Assembly: GCF_029784135.1 (NCBI RefSeq)
Contig: NC_073746.1
Coordinates: forward strand, 39,633,378-39,697,377
Length of the DNA: 64,000 nucleotides
Source of the DNA: Toxorhynchites rutilus septentrionalis
Taxonomy: Eukaryota > Arthropoda > Insecta > Diptera > Culicidae
Direction of reading: 5' to 3'
In this document: positions 1 through 10,760 of the stretch, piece by piece
Numbering within the stretch: position 1 is the first letter of the stretch
Layout of the letters: every line of letters starts with the position of its first letter
Notes under the pieces: model-generated
The model's input: the letters and a program-made list of their open reading frames with translations, nothing else
The model's database searches: none
Told to the model about the DNA's origin: nothing
Made by a program: the position numbers and the translations under genes

Positions 1-86
1 CCCTCCACAGTATCGTCTGCCCTTGCTGCATTAAGCCGGTCACTGATGCAGTGGACCTTCTTTACCGAGAGACTCGTGGGACTTCT

Positions 87-1777
87 ATGAATAATCCACA
101 TCCAAATGAACAAAACGAGCGGTCGAAAATAACGCAGAACACTAAGGTTCTGCAAATAAATCTCCATCACGCTAAAGCAGCATCTAGCGTACTGTCTAGG
201 AGGTTTATTGAAGACGCTATGGATTTAGCTTTAATTCAAGAGCCTTGGGTCCACAAAGGAAGAATACTTGGTATTCATACTGGTTCATGCAAGTTATTCT
301 ACGACGACAAGCATGACTCCCCAAGAACTGCTGTTCTAGTAAAAGCAAATATTAAATGCTTTCCTATAACAGAGTTCATACAAAGGGACATCGTCGCGAT
401 CAGAGTTGAGATACCAACCGCCAAGGGAAGATCTGACATAATAATTGCGTCAGCTTATTTCCCTGGTGACGTACCTGAGGCACCTCCCCAAGAGGTTGCG
501 GCGTTCGTAAATTATTGCAGAGAAATCAAAAAAGACTTCATCATCGGCTGTGATGCCAATGCTCATCACACTTTGTGGGGTAGTACTGACATAAACAGTC
601 GAGGTGACTGTCTTTTAGAATTTCTCTCTTCAAACAACATTGACATTGCCAATATAGGCAATGAACCAACGTTTATAAACGCTATCAGACAAGAAGTCCT
701 GGACCTAACACTGTGCAGTCCGGTAATTTCTTCGAAAATACACAACTGGCACGTTTCGGAAGAGGCGTCTTTGTCTGATCACAGACACATTATCTTCGAA
801 TGGGATGGTGGCTTGACAGTACAGAGAGAATATCGTGATCCAAGAAAAACCAACTGGGAACGATATTCACTTGAACTCGAGTCAGAAACTCTTAACACAA
901 GAATAAGGTCGATTCAACAGCTCGAATCAACTTCAAAAGAATTAAATGATACGATAGTTTCTGTCTACAACAGTAATTGTCCACTTAAGAGAGTTTCTTC
1001 GACAAGAAACGTTCCATGGTGGAACAAAAGGCTCGAGCGGCTACGTAAAACAGCGCGGAAGCTGTTCAACAGAGCTAAAATTAATTCGGATTGGTCTCAA
1101 TATAGGAGCGCCCTAACCGAATATAATAGAGAACTAAGACGATCTAAACGAAAATCTTGGGTAAATAACTGCGAAAGCATTGAAAGTACCCCAATCGTTG
1201 CAAGACTAAGTAAGACTATTGCAAAAGACCACTCGAACGGGCTAGGTTCCCTCAAAAAGGACGACGGTTCGTTCACAAAATCTCCCTCAGAAGTATTAGA
1301 CTTACTGATGAAAACTCACTTCCCGGGATCTACATCGGTTCATTCTGATACCAGTCCTAACTACAACCGCGACATGAAATGCTCTCGAAGGAATTCTCAA
1401 AGTGCAAAGGATGTCGCAAAGATAGTTGCTGGAATGGTTTTCACGAGGGCCAGAGTAGAAAACGCGGTGAGATCCTTTCAACCTTACAAATCCGCAGGTG
1501 CAGATGGAATTTTTCCAGCCCTGATTCAAAAAGGAGAATCTAAGCTGATTCCATCTCTAATCGAGATTTTTAAGGCAAGTCTGATACTAGAGCACATTCC
1601 TTCCACATGGAGACTCGTTAAAGTGGTCTTCATTCCAAAAGCTGGGAAACGTGATAAATCACTCCCAAAATCATTCAGACCAATTAGTTTATCATCAATA
1701 CTGCTGAAAACTATGGAAAAAGTATTATATGAATACATAAAGTCTGTATTCATGTCCAAATGCCCTTTATCTAAATA
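87..1777 (+). pseudogene. LOA/I-like ORF2, endonuclease and start of RT
   Basis: The ATG at 87 is the first in this frame, but the frame is open to the window edge, so the true start is unknown. Residues about 20-240 match an AP-endonuclease domain: 'LALIQEPW' carries the catalytic Glu, 'IIGCDANAHHTLWGS' the Asp/Asn pair, and 'SLSDHRHIIFEW' the terminal Ser-Asp-His. The beginning of the RT follows ('KSAGADGIFPALIQ', 'KSFRPISLSSILLKTMEK'). The reading frame is cut at 1777 by a MITE; the remaining apparent codons up to 1865 belong to the MITE. Function in the living element: nicks target DNA and primes reverse transcription. This copy cannot make it intact. Confidence 0.85.
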
Positions 1778-2212
1778 CAGTAAACATTCACTAACTGGGC
1801 GAAAAGAGAAGACCACTTATCGACATTCGCGTTTTAACTGGTCCGGCATGTTAAACGTCAAATAAAATCGAGGGAAACTTCAATGAATTGTTTGATTCGC
1901 GTAGTTCCTGTAATTGGATAAATAAAAGGATTCTAATGGAAGTTTCGCATTGAGTGCGACAACAGGTATGACATATGATTTGAGAAAATTGTTTTTCTGT
2001 AGTTTAATCAATGTTTTTGTCGTGCGAAAATAATGTCAACTTTCATAACATTTAAAATTACATTCGAATGCCCCTCACAGCAAATCTTCCATTTGAATAT
2101 GGCGTCGATTGTTTACGAAATTGTGCTTTTTAACTGGTCCAAGGACCAGTTAACGTTCGCCCAGTTAAATAGCAGACCAGTTAAACCAGGACCAGTTAGC
2201 GAACGATAACTG
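1778..2212. mobile_element. MITE copy A (TA target, CAGT...ACTG ends)
   Basis: The 435-bp insert starts CAGT and ends ACTG and is flanked by TA on both sides (1776-1777 and 2213-2214). The outer ~24 bases are imperfect inverted repeats (about 19 of 24 match) containing CTAACTGG, and subterminal AACTGGTCC-type motifs recur. Removing the insert and one TA restores an uninterrupted RT codon series (TAC CAG TTT GCC), which fixes the boundaries to the base. A 389-bp relative sits at 5407-5795 in the opposite orientation. TA target and CAGT ends fit a Tc1/mariner/pogo-mobilised MITE. It has no coding capacity. Confidence 0.88.
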
Positions 2213-2939
2213 TACCAGTTTGCCTATCAATCAGGCAAATCCACAGTCACAGCGTTACACACGCTTGTGACAAAAATTGAAAAATCTCTTTCGTCAAAAG
2301 AAACTGCATTATGTGCGTTTCTTGATATCGAAGGGGCTTTCGACAATGCTTCCTATGTATCAATGGCACAGGCTATGAGAAGAAGACATTTCGATAACTG
2401 CATAGTCGAATGGATCAAAGGCATGCTCACAAATAGACAAATCACCTCGGAGCTGGGTGGGTCATCGACATCTGTGATTGCAACGAAAGGTTGCCCACAA
2501 GGAGGGGTTCTATCACCTCTACTTTGGTCACTGGTGGTTGACGACCTTCTGATTAGTTTGGAGGCGAATGGTTTCGAAACCGTGGGTTTTGCTGATGATT
2601 TAGTCATAATGGTACGTGGCAAATTCGACGATGTGATATCGAGTAGGATGCAGATGGCCTTAAACCTTACACAATCATGGTGTATCAAAGAAGGTCTGAG
2701 CATAAATCCCTCAAAAACAACAATTGTTCCTTTCACCAAAAAGAAGAAACTGCATATGCAGACTCTAAATCTTGGAGGAGAGGAAATAAAATTCAGCGTT
2801 TCAGTGAAATATCTAGGCGTAATCCTAGATGCTAAACTAAACTGGAACGCACACTTAGATGCAATTATCAGTAAGGCCAACATTGCCCTATGGGCATGTT
2901 CTAAAATGATAGGTAGAACATGGGGCCTGAAACCAAAAA
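2213..2939 (+). pseudogene. LOA/I-like ORF2, central RT domain
   Basis: This continues the RT after the MITE. It carries the finger/palm motifs 'FLDIEGAFDNASY' (first catalytic Asp), 'CPQGGVLSPLLWSLVVDDL' and 'FADDLVIMV', the second catalytic Asp pair, in which the usual Tyr is Phe. The thumb follows ('SINPSKTTIVPF', 'KYLGVILDAKLNW'). The frame runs into a stop at 2977, but homology switches to the next frame around 2935, at a run of six A after CCA, consistent with a single-base insertion in a homopolymer. The break could be biological or a sequencing or assembly error. Confidence 0.85.
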
Positions 2940-4250
2940 ATGGTTATGTGGGTCTATACAGCAATTGTGCGGCCTAGGATAACCTATGCCTCATTAGTAT
3001 GGTGGCCAAAGACTAAGGAGACTGTAGCTACAAAAAAGCTAAACAAACTCCAACGACTGGCATGCGTTGCTGTAACAGGAGCAATGCGAAGCACACCTTC
3101 AAAGGCATTGGAGGCTATCCTTCACTTGTTACCTTTGGGTCAACATGTTCAGCTGGAGGCTAATAGAAGCGCTCTAAAGCTAAAAAGATATAAAAAAATA
3201 CTAGACGGGGACAAAACTGGTCATTTGAGCATCCTGAATCTCTTACCCGTTGGACCAACCTCAGAGATGAACAGCGATTGGATGGAGCCAAGGACCAATT
3301 ATGACATTCCATACACAGTGATCGAACTTTCTCGTTCAGTATGGGATGAGGGTGGTCCCGATGTTCGTAATGGTTCAATCCTGTTCTATACCGATGGGTC
3401 GAAAATGGGTAACAGAACAGGTGCTGGAGTGTATGGTCCCAGAATAAAAATTTCTGTAGCTATGGGGAACTGGCCAACAGTTTTCCAGGCAGAAGTAGCT
3501 GCAATAATAGAATGTATAAATGTCTGCCTTAAAAGAAATTATAGACATGCTAACATTTGTATCTTCTCAGACAGTCAAGCAGCACTTAAAGCCCTCAATG
3601 CTTTCAAGTGCTATTCAAAAATTGTCTGGGAATGCATTTGCCTTTTACGACAACTGTGTCAGAGAAGTTCGGTACAACTGTACTGGATTCCTGGCCATTG
3701 CGGTATAGAGGGAAATGAACAAGCAGATGAACTCGCAAGACGCGGCTCAAGCTCACCCTTCACTGGTCCAGAACCATTCTGTGGAATTTCTGAATGTGTG
3801 TTGAAGAGTGAGCTGAAGAAATGGGAAGACCGGGAAGTAATGGCCAACTGGATGGCTGTACAACTCAACCAGTCAAAAAAATTTATCACGCCGAGTATTA
3901 AAATTACTCAACAATTGCTGAGTCTTAATAAGAAAGACTTCAGTACATTCACTGGTCTTATAACAGGACACTGTCCGAGTAAATACCATCTCAAAAACAT
4001 AGGTTTAGTGCAAGATGATATTTGTCGCTTTTGTAATGCCGAAAGCGAAACCTCGGAACATTTGCTCTGCAAATGCGGAGCACTAACAAGACGCAGACTT
4101 CAACACTTTGATAAGGCTATTCTGGAGCCCAAGGAAGTTTGGTCTGTGTCGCCGATCAGGACTATAAATTTTATCAAACAGATTATTCCTGATTGGCACC
4201 TATCTCGCTATAGCTTTCAGTCTACTTCTTCATCAATAAGCAGTAGATAA
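2940..4250 (+). pseudogene. LOA/I-like ORF2, RT C-terminus and RNase H
   Basis: After the frameshift the protein continues with the RT thumb ('YTAIVRPRITYASLVWW'). A complete RNase H domain follows, with the four acidic residues in 'LFYTDGSK', 'FQAEVAAI', 'IFSDSQAALKAL' and 'GNEQADELARRG', plus the 'WIPGHCGIEGN' segment. The C-terminal region has a Cys/His cluster ('GHCPSKYHLKNIGLVQDDIC', then 'CNAE...EHLLCKCG') typical of I, LOA and jockey C-termini. The stop is at 4248-4250. This RNase H block is open over 400 codons, so decay is recent compared with the mariner relic near 32 kb. Confidence 0.87.
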
Positions 4251-4340
4251 GCTTGAAGCGTAGTACAAAAAATGGGGCATACCACAATAGTTCAAACTAA
4301 TGGACGCAGTGGTTCACACCCAACAAGGGAAAAAAAAACA

Positions 4341-5406
4341 GCCACATGTACCACATGTATAAACTGAGAGTTAATTTGAAAATATTCAAATTGGCGTTTT
4401 GCTGCCGTGTCAATCGTTCGCGTAGCTCAGAGGAAGAATTCATTGCAAGAAAATATGTGTTTCCTGCTATATACGATTTGGTTTCACAAAAGATCACGTT
4501 GTATCGAGCGAGCAGTATAAATGATTTTACTCTGTGATTTCTATTTGAGTTTCGCTCTATACAGCGCGCAGCCAACACCATATGTTGAGGCTGAGACCCA
4601 TATTGAGTCAAATCTGTATTTTAAAAGCTACGAGCCACCGAAAGTTCTACTAGAGTTAATTTGAAAAATCCGTTCCTTTCTTAGATAATATAAGAAGTGA
4701 CGCCAAACTGAATGAAACATATCGATAGTCCTACGTTAACAATGCAGGCATGTCTTGCACAGCACCCCTATAATTATTTTTCTAATCAAAGTTTTGCAAA
4801 TACACATGACCCTGAAACTACTCCCTCCATGTATTATTGTGAAGGTTGCTGCTCCTGTTATCACTGTAAATCGATAGAACGAGCGACTTCTTTCTTTTTG
4901 GATCTGGAGAAACCGTTTGAAATTTAGACCATGACATTCTGGTCTACGGGACGTAATCGTTTCCACGTCATAATCATTGTTTTACCTACAAGCCTGACAA
5001 TATATCATTTGCATACAGGATGACTTTTACACAACAATCGGATTTCAAGTTCTTCGTCACTGAAAACAGAATAATCGATAGAACAGCGACTTGTCTGGTA
5101 AAGCAATTTTCCATATCATCTTAGCAACTGTCATTATATAATGCAAATCTGAATAAAAACGCTGCAAATCCTAAGAGCACTGACTAGCTTGGACTCATAG
5201 TGCCACATTTGTATCGAAATATAGATTTCATGTCCTATTAATAGCCTTCTTCAACAGCAATCTACTGAAGATACTATTTCGGAATATACTTTAATATACC
5301 ACGTTTGAACTATACACCATTCCAAAGCTTTTCTTTTGGACGAAGACTTTAGTGGTATTAAATTTACATATTATCCTTAGTAAGGTTTCAGATTTGAGCC
5401 GTACTA
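4341..5406. other. no gene recognised
   Basis: AT-rich sequence with only short chance ORFs. A tRNA-like string near 4420-4440 (GCGTAGCTCAGAGG) has no matching B box or acceptor stem, so I do not call a tRNA. I see no clear repeat ends. Confidence 0.5.
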
Positions 5407-5795
5407 CAGTAATCGTTCGATAACTGGACCTGCTTTTACTGGACTCTTTCTTAACTATGTGAATCTGAGCTGTAGCCCAGTTAAAAAACAGCAATGCGTA
5501 AATAATTGACGCCATATTCAGTTTGAAGATTTGCTATGAGCGACATTTGAATGTAATTTGAGGTGTTATGAAAATTTACATTATTTGTCAAATGAATTCT
5601 CCAAATTATTTTTCATACATGTTTGCAAAACTTCCAGTCGACACCTTTTGTTTATCAAATTTCACTATCAACACGAATCAAACGATTCATAAAAATTCCC
5701 CTCGATTTTATTTGAAGTTTTACATGCCGGTCCAGTTAACAGACGTATATCGATAACTGGGCTTCCATTTGCGCCTAGTTACCGAACGAATACTG
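5407..5795. mobile_element. MITE copy B (same family as 1778-2212)
   Basis: 389 bp starting CAGTAATCGTTCG and ending CGAATACTG, flanked by TA at 5405-5406 and 5796-5797. Its interior is the reverse complement of the copy at 1778-2212: the segments around 'gccatattcagtttgaagat', 'gagcgacatttgaatgtaat' and 'aaattcccctcgattttatt' all pair with that copy. It carries the same subterminal AACTGG motifs. Two copies with the same ends and a TA duplication confirm a family. Confidence 0.88.
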
Positions 5796-6159
5796 TATAC
5801 GAACTAGCACTACTATATTCCATAAAATCTGTAGCTAAAGCACGCGAATTGTTATTGAGACTAGAAGCGACCGCCGAAAATAACATGCGGAATGATCCGG
5901 GTTATGTTCGAAACACAACCACAAAAGTAACGTATCACGTATCACGGGATCACGTAAGGCTATTTGTGATTTGGAATATCTTTGAAAAATATCACTGATT
6001 TCAACCTACCCATAGCGAGCTCAATCATATTGCTCACTTGGATACAAGGGTCTCCGCAGCTTGTCTGTATCGTCAGTGATTGATTGTTTTTATCTTTTCT
6101 ATTAGTTCACTAAGTTCAATCATGAAAAAGTCATGAAAAAGGCCTATTAGGCCTATTAT

Positions 6160-6250
6160 ATTAGTCAATAAATGAAGAGTGCTGGGATTGAGTCCACGGT
6201 CGTTCGCAAAATAAGCGCATGCGCAACCGTTGTGGCTACGGAGACCCCCT
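6160..6250 (-). repeat. tRNA-headed SINE fragment
   Basis: Read on the minus strand the segment has GTCTCCGTAGCCACAACGGT (A-box-like) and later CCGTGGACTCAATCCCAGC (B-box-like), in the spacing of a tRNA-type RNA polymerase III promoter. The same head style occurs at 41900-42391. The body is short and the 3' end, towards 6120-6160, is not clear. The nearby direct repeats CATGAAAAAG and CCTATTA may be target duplications or slippage. Confidence 0.5.
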
Positions 6251-6589
6251 TACGTCAGTTACGATTTCGCTTGGATAGAAAAGTCCTGGTAGCTAATTTG
6301 TATAGCCATGGTGACCGATTTTTTAAACCATGCGTTAGCGAAACGACTTGAGATATGCACAAATGTATAGAAAATTCGAAACTCTCATTTTAACGGTCTT
6401 TCAACAAATGGGTAAATTTAGAATTTTCTGTATTGCAACAGATTGTATGGGAGTGTCCAAATCGATTGGTGCAAAAATCTAGAAAATCCAGTCAAGAAAT
6501 GATTAACCCATATCGTACCAAGCTGTAGAAGTATTTTTTGGCGAAAGTCATTCGTGTAATTTTGTTCACTGGTTCACCCTTTCTAAAGA

Positions 6590-6900
6590 AAAAAAAATTT
6601 CATACTTCCATTTTCCGGAAAATGACGAAAAATCGGAAAATCTAGAAATCGAAAATTGGCCAAAACCGGCACTTTTTCTCTTGTAGTAAATACAATGGTT
6701 TTTTTTCCTGCCTCACAATGTGTGTTCTTTTATCAAAGTACTACTGTAGAAAACTTCGTATATTTTTATATTTTATGAGATGTTGTTATTTGTAAGTTAT
6801 GTTAGGTTATGCACTTTTCGCGCATAGTTTCCGAAATTTGTTTATGATAAATAAATAGAATTATACGAAAATTAATTAAATTGATGGGAACAAGACAATG
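6590..6900. repeat. dispersed repeat, pair with 54580-54860
   Basis: The strings 'attggccaaaaccggc', 'tcacaatgtgt' and 'tcttttatcaaagtact' occur in the same order and orientation here and at 54580-54860. The two are diverged copies of one non-coding repeat. Outer ends and target duplications were not found, so the class is unknown. Confidence 0.55.
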
Positions 6901-7855
6901 CTCGGCTATGCAATGTTGTGAAACCAGGTAAAATACATTCATAGTGGCTGAAGTCCTATTCCACCTGGCTTATATATCTGATTATCACATATGATCTTAT
7001 TGAATAGCGCTTTCATTTTTATGGAGAATTCAAAAACGGAGTCAAAAAACGTGTTTTGGTATGCGACAAGTTTTTTTTTACAAAAATTTGGAAAATCAAT
7101 CCATGAAATCTACAAGTGAGTAACCAAGTCTACTAGAGAAAAGCGTGAACAATATGGAAGCCATGGATGTAGCTTCCTCAACCAAAAGAATTCGACTGAT
7201 CAGAAAACATAGAGTCTAGAATTTTTGCAACGGGTTCCACAATGCAATGAGTAACTGGTGTGTTATAAAGGACTTCTATCAAGTGTTCTACCACATGGAA
7301 TCGTTAGTAGAAACCTAAATTTTGCTTTTAATCTTTCATTAATCACCAAAATTATTAAATTGTGTATGGTAAGCAATTTATGGTTAATTGTCAGTACTAG
7401 TAACGGAATAATGATACACTACTCACAACAAGACAAAACAGCAGCTCGTAATAGTCTCCGAACCCTTTTTGGTTTTAAGCTAAATAGGGTTATCGATTCA
7501 CTCGCACATTCCGCTTCATTCGCTTGGGAAGGAACCCTTCTACATGGACAATAAATTTTTTTTCGTGTGACCCCTTTTTTCCACAGGAATGTTAGTACGA
7601 ATCAAGGATGCATTTCGAAAGAAAACCGATATGAGATATATGGTATATTTACAATGCAGCCCTGTCCCGCCTCTATAACAAGTGACTAAAATAAATCGAT
7701 ATTTTCCCCTGGCTTCCTCGTCCTTCTTAAAAACTTCCACAGTACAGCTCCACATAGATATAGACCAACACAAACAGGATCGTATTGAGGCAGCAGCAGT
7801 AGGTGCAAGCATAGCGCAAACAAACATCACAGTAATAGAGAATCAACAATCTTAC
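6901..7855. other. no gene recognised; intron 3' of the last exon
   Basis: AT-rich and without recognisable coding homology. On the minus strand this is the intron after the exon ending at 7856; its donor GTAAGA is at 7855-7850. No downstream exon of that gene is recognised to the left. Confidence 0.45.
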
Positions 7856-8214
7856 ATAGTCCTCCGGCTTGAGCAGGTGGGATTTCGCTTTGAGCGCTTC
7901 CGTGTTGGCGAACCGCAGCTTGCTCTGGATGAGCATCTTCTTCACCTCCGCCTCCGTGTCTTCGTCGAATTCGTTGTTCGAACTGGAACTCGTTTCGTGC
8001 GACAGCGAGCGGAGGAACGAGTTGTGTTTGTCCACCGAACGCAACGAACGGCGACGACCGCTGGCCGTTGTTGGTCCGCCACTGCTTGCCGCCTGGTCGG
8101 GACTCTCGTACAGCACGTGGTGCTTGCTTCGCACCGTCAGTGTTTTGTCCAGCCCCAGGGAATGATGATGGGGTGGGCTGCCCGATTTGCTGGACCAAGA
8201 GTGCATGTTGTGAC
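7856..8214 (-). CDS. klar: Klarsicht-like gene, exon G (3'-most in window)
   Basis: Minus-strand exon of 359 bp. The acceptor TAG precedes 8214 and the donor GTAAGA follows 7856. Two leading bases complete a Ser codon with the previous exon, and it ends in phase 0 after 'HLLKPEDY'. The first part is Ser/His-rich; the last ~45 residues ('FDEDTEAEVKKMLIQSKLRF', then 'ANTEALKAKSHLLKPEDY') are charged and helical, like the start of a spectrin-like repeat. The gene must continue left, because there is no stop. If this is Klarsicht, the KASH membrane anchor would be encoded further 3', outside the window. Exon structure is well supported by phase; the gene name is moderately supported. Confidence 0.68.
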
Positions 8215-8274
8215 CTACAAATATGGGTAAGTGATAAACAAATTATATGCGTCCTCAACTCATTTGAAACCTAC

Positions 8275-9157
8275 TGTATCGATCATCCATCCGGTACTCG
8301 TCCAATCGCTTCCGCCGGTTCAACGAGTTCACATTTGACTCGGAGCTTTTGTTGAGCGATTCACTTTTGCGGAAGCGCGGTGGCGACAACGAATCCATGT
8401 TTGCCGCCGAAAGCGACGAGGAAGCACAGTCCGACTGCGAATCGATGAAATTGCGATAATCATCGCCAAAGTCCAACAACCGCCGGGCAGCGTCCGTGTC
8501 CCGTTCCTCGGAATACGTTTCGCTCATGTACTTCTCCTGATAGTTATCCCACGCCTGCTCCGAGAAGCTACTCATCTCCTCGGTGCCCGTTCCGGTTCCG
8601 TTGAGATCCGCCTCGTTCCGTTCTACACCATCTAGATTATAATTAGCCAGTGCGGCTAATGATCCTAGATTGAGACTTCCACAGCGGGCTCTCGCGACGG
8701 AACCGATCTTGAAGTTGGGCTTGGCCATCGCCAGCGCCTGCTGCTGTTGTTCCTCCTCGCTGTCCGGAGCGGATTTCTTCGACGACATTGAGGTCATCAG
8801 TGTCGCCAAGGCCGTTCCTCTCGTCGTCTGCCGAGCAGAGGACGATTTGCGCGATCCAGACGACCCGGACAGTGACGACAGTGTGACCAAATCGTCCGCC
8901 AGTCGAATCCGCCCGGAGAACGATTCGGACTTGAGCAAACTGCTGCTGCCCCGATGGCTACTGCTGCTGTACTGATGCTGCTGGCGGCCACTTCCGCTAC
9001 TGCTTCCGGCCGATAGTTGAATTTCCCGTAGAGGCGTATGCTGCTGCAGCAACTGCTGCTGATGTTGCAGTATTAGCGAGTGCTGCAGGATCTGCAGTGC
9101 CGATGAGTGCTGCGTTTGGGTCTGCGATTCATCCGAACCGGACTCGTCGATGCGGTT
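8275..9157 (-). CDS. klar: Klarsicht-like gene, exon F
   Basis: 883-bp exon, acceptor CAG at 9160-9158 and donor GTAGGT at 8274. It begins in phase 0 and ends with one base of a split codon, matching exon G. It encodes about 294 residues: a Gln-rich start (positions 20-50), long Ser/Gly tracts, then an acidic block containing 'WDNYQEKYMSETYSEE', 'LLDFGDDYRNFIDSQSD' and 'SPPRFRKSESLNKSSES'. The 'LLxFGDDY...IDSQSD' block is what most suggests Klarsicht or a nesprin/AKAP-type cytoplasmic scaffold. No transmembrane or catalytic domain is visible. Overlapping antisense ORFs are shadows of biased composition. Confidence 0.7.
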
Positions 9158-9989
9158 CTGGCGAAGAAAGATAGAAGAAACGACTTGCTAATTTTATCTA
9201 CAAACTTATCAAAAACACATTGTGTTCGCTCGGCGTTATCATCGCTCACAACAAGGTGCAAACTGCAAAGTCGCTCGCTAATTAACACATTAAGGACCGG
9301 GAAGAAATCTGTGAGACATACGCCTGGGACCGCACGTTTTGACTTGTATGAAGTTAGCGGATGAAAGTTCAGCGGATAAAAGTTTTTGTTGCGTGCAAGT
9401 TTCTGTTCAACGTGCTCAAATTAATGAATATAATATAATATAATATAATATTTAATGAAACAAATTGATTGTTTATCAAGTAACAACCTTCAAAATCATG
9501 CTCATTAGATAGAGAATTGAATCATTTATCTTTTCATATAATTCATTTTTTTCTTACTCGTGACAGAGAAAAGTTATAGACTGAAACGTGAACATGGGTC
9601 AATATAGGAAAATATACAGAATTTTGAAAATCAAAAAAATTGTTCGATCTATTTCCGAAGTTATTTGATAGAGAAATATTTTACCTTTCTTCCAGCCACA
9701 ATTTTATGAATCGGAAAAGGGTCTGAGAAAAGTTATAGGACAAGTTGTATTGGACAGATTTCGCGCCAACTCGTCTATGGGATTGGTATGACCCTCTCAG
9801 AACTTAATGAAACTTTCTGGTCGTGAAGACTTTACCTAATTAACCAACTTGGCATACTTCGTTTTCCGAAAATTCATCTAGACTAACATATGGAAAGGGC
9901 CAAATATTTTTGACGATTTTTTTTATAATTTTTTTTTTTAGTTTTATTTAAATTAAGTATTGATAGAATTTATCAGAAAAATAATCGAT

Positions 9990-10415
9990 TTTACTAAAAT
10001 GACTCTCATGTCCGCTCCATCGGCAGCACACTACAAAAACAAAAAGAATTTCGCCAGACTGTGTAATTTCAAAAAAGAGTACGGACTAGAAGCAGAATGG
10101 CATTTCTTTACCACCTCCCACGAAAAAGGACTCCGTGATGCAATAGGAGGGACTCTAAAACGAATGGCAAAGAGAGCACAAATAGCAGAGAGCCAAATAG
10201 CAGAGAGCCAAACAGCACTAGATCTTTATGAATGGGCAGTTGAACAAATGTATCACGAAATTGAATTTCATATCCAAAGAAGAGCATACAAAAAGGGCAA
10301 GTGAGCTTGAGGAACTATTCAATCTCGCGAAAACAATATCGGGAACACAAAAATTTCACTGCTTTATTCCTGTAGATGAAAATAAAATCGCAGCTAAAAG
10401 TTTTCAAATTCAGTA
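9990..10415 (+). pseudogene. relic transposon protein, family unnamed
   Basis: The first frame (to 10304) reads 'HYKNKKNFARLCNFKKEYGL', then 'EAEWHFFTTSHEKGLRDAIG', 'GTLKRMAKRA'. After a frame change near 10270 it continues 'ELEELFNLAKTISGTQKFHC', then 'FIPVDENKIAAKSF'. I recognise the pattern YKNxxNF...AEWHFFxTSHxKGxxDxxGGTxKR...GTQKxHCFIP from uncharacterised, repeated invertebrate proteins that appear transposon-borne; I cannot name the family. The usual acidic residue before YKN (Asp-Gly in remembered relatives) is absent here ('SAPSAAHYKN'). An in-frame duplication of IAESQ is present near residue 60. It lies inside the TTAA element and is probably what is left of that element's gene. 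Confidence 0.6.
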
Positions 10416-10760
10416 GATGATCCCAAAATCTTCAAAATGTTAGATAAAAAGAAAAAAATAGGAAATATATGATGATTGTATCACGTAGAATATAAGTAGA
10501 ATATAAGTATAAGATCAGATGAATTTAATGTCAACAAATGTTTTATTACATTTGATTTGAAATAAAGACCTCTAAAACACTCATTCAACATTTTATTAAT
10601 ATTATTTTTTTTTATTTTGGGTTGGCTTTCTGCACTGAAAAAAAAATAAACTTAATAGCAATAAAATATCAAAAAAGTTTTTGTTAGAAAAACTTTTTTG
10701 CCTTAAATATGCACAAGTTGCAATGTATGAAAGAGTTGTAGGGCACATATTTATCTACCA

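Larger units (their letters stand above)
1..4340 (+). mobile_element. LOA/I-like non-LTR retrotransposon, degraded
   Basis: The coding order is apurinic-type endonuclease, reverse transcriptase, RNase H, then a Cys/His-rich tail, which is the ORF2 layout of RNase H-bearing LINEs of the I/LOA group. The 5' part lies off the window edge, since the frame is open back to base 1 and may continue an upstream ORF. It ends in an A-rich stretch near 4330-4340 after the ORF stop at 4250. Three things break it: a 435-bp MITE at 1778, a frameshift in an A-run near 2935, and whatever is missing to the left. The clade assignment is from domain order and motif style only. Confidence 0.85.

Noticed and set aside
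4415..4490. tRNA-like string GCGTAGCTCAGAGG
   Set aside because: No B box (GTTCGANNC) at the right spacing and no acceptor-stem pairing.
7682..8975. Plus-strand ORFs of 95-182 codons opposite the exons
   Set aside because: Antisense shadows of the minus-strand exons, which have splice sites, consistent phase and recognisable protein blocks.
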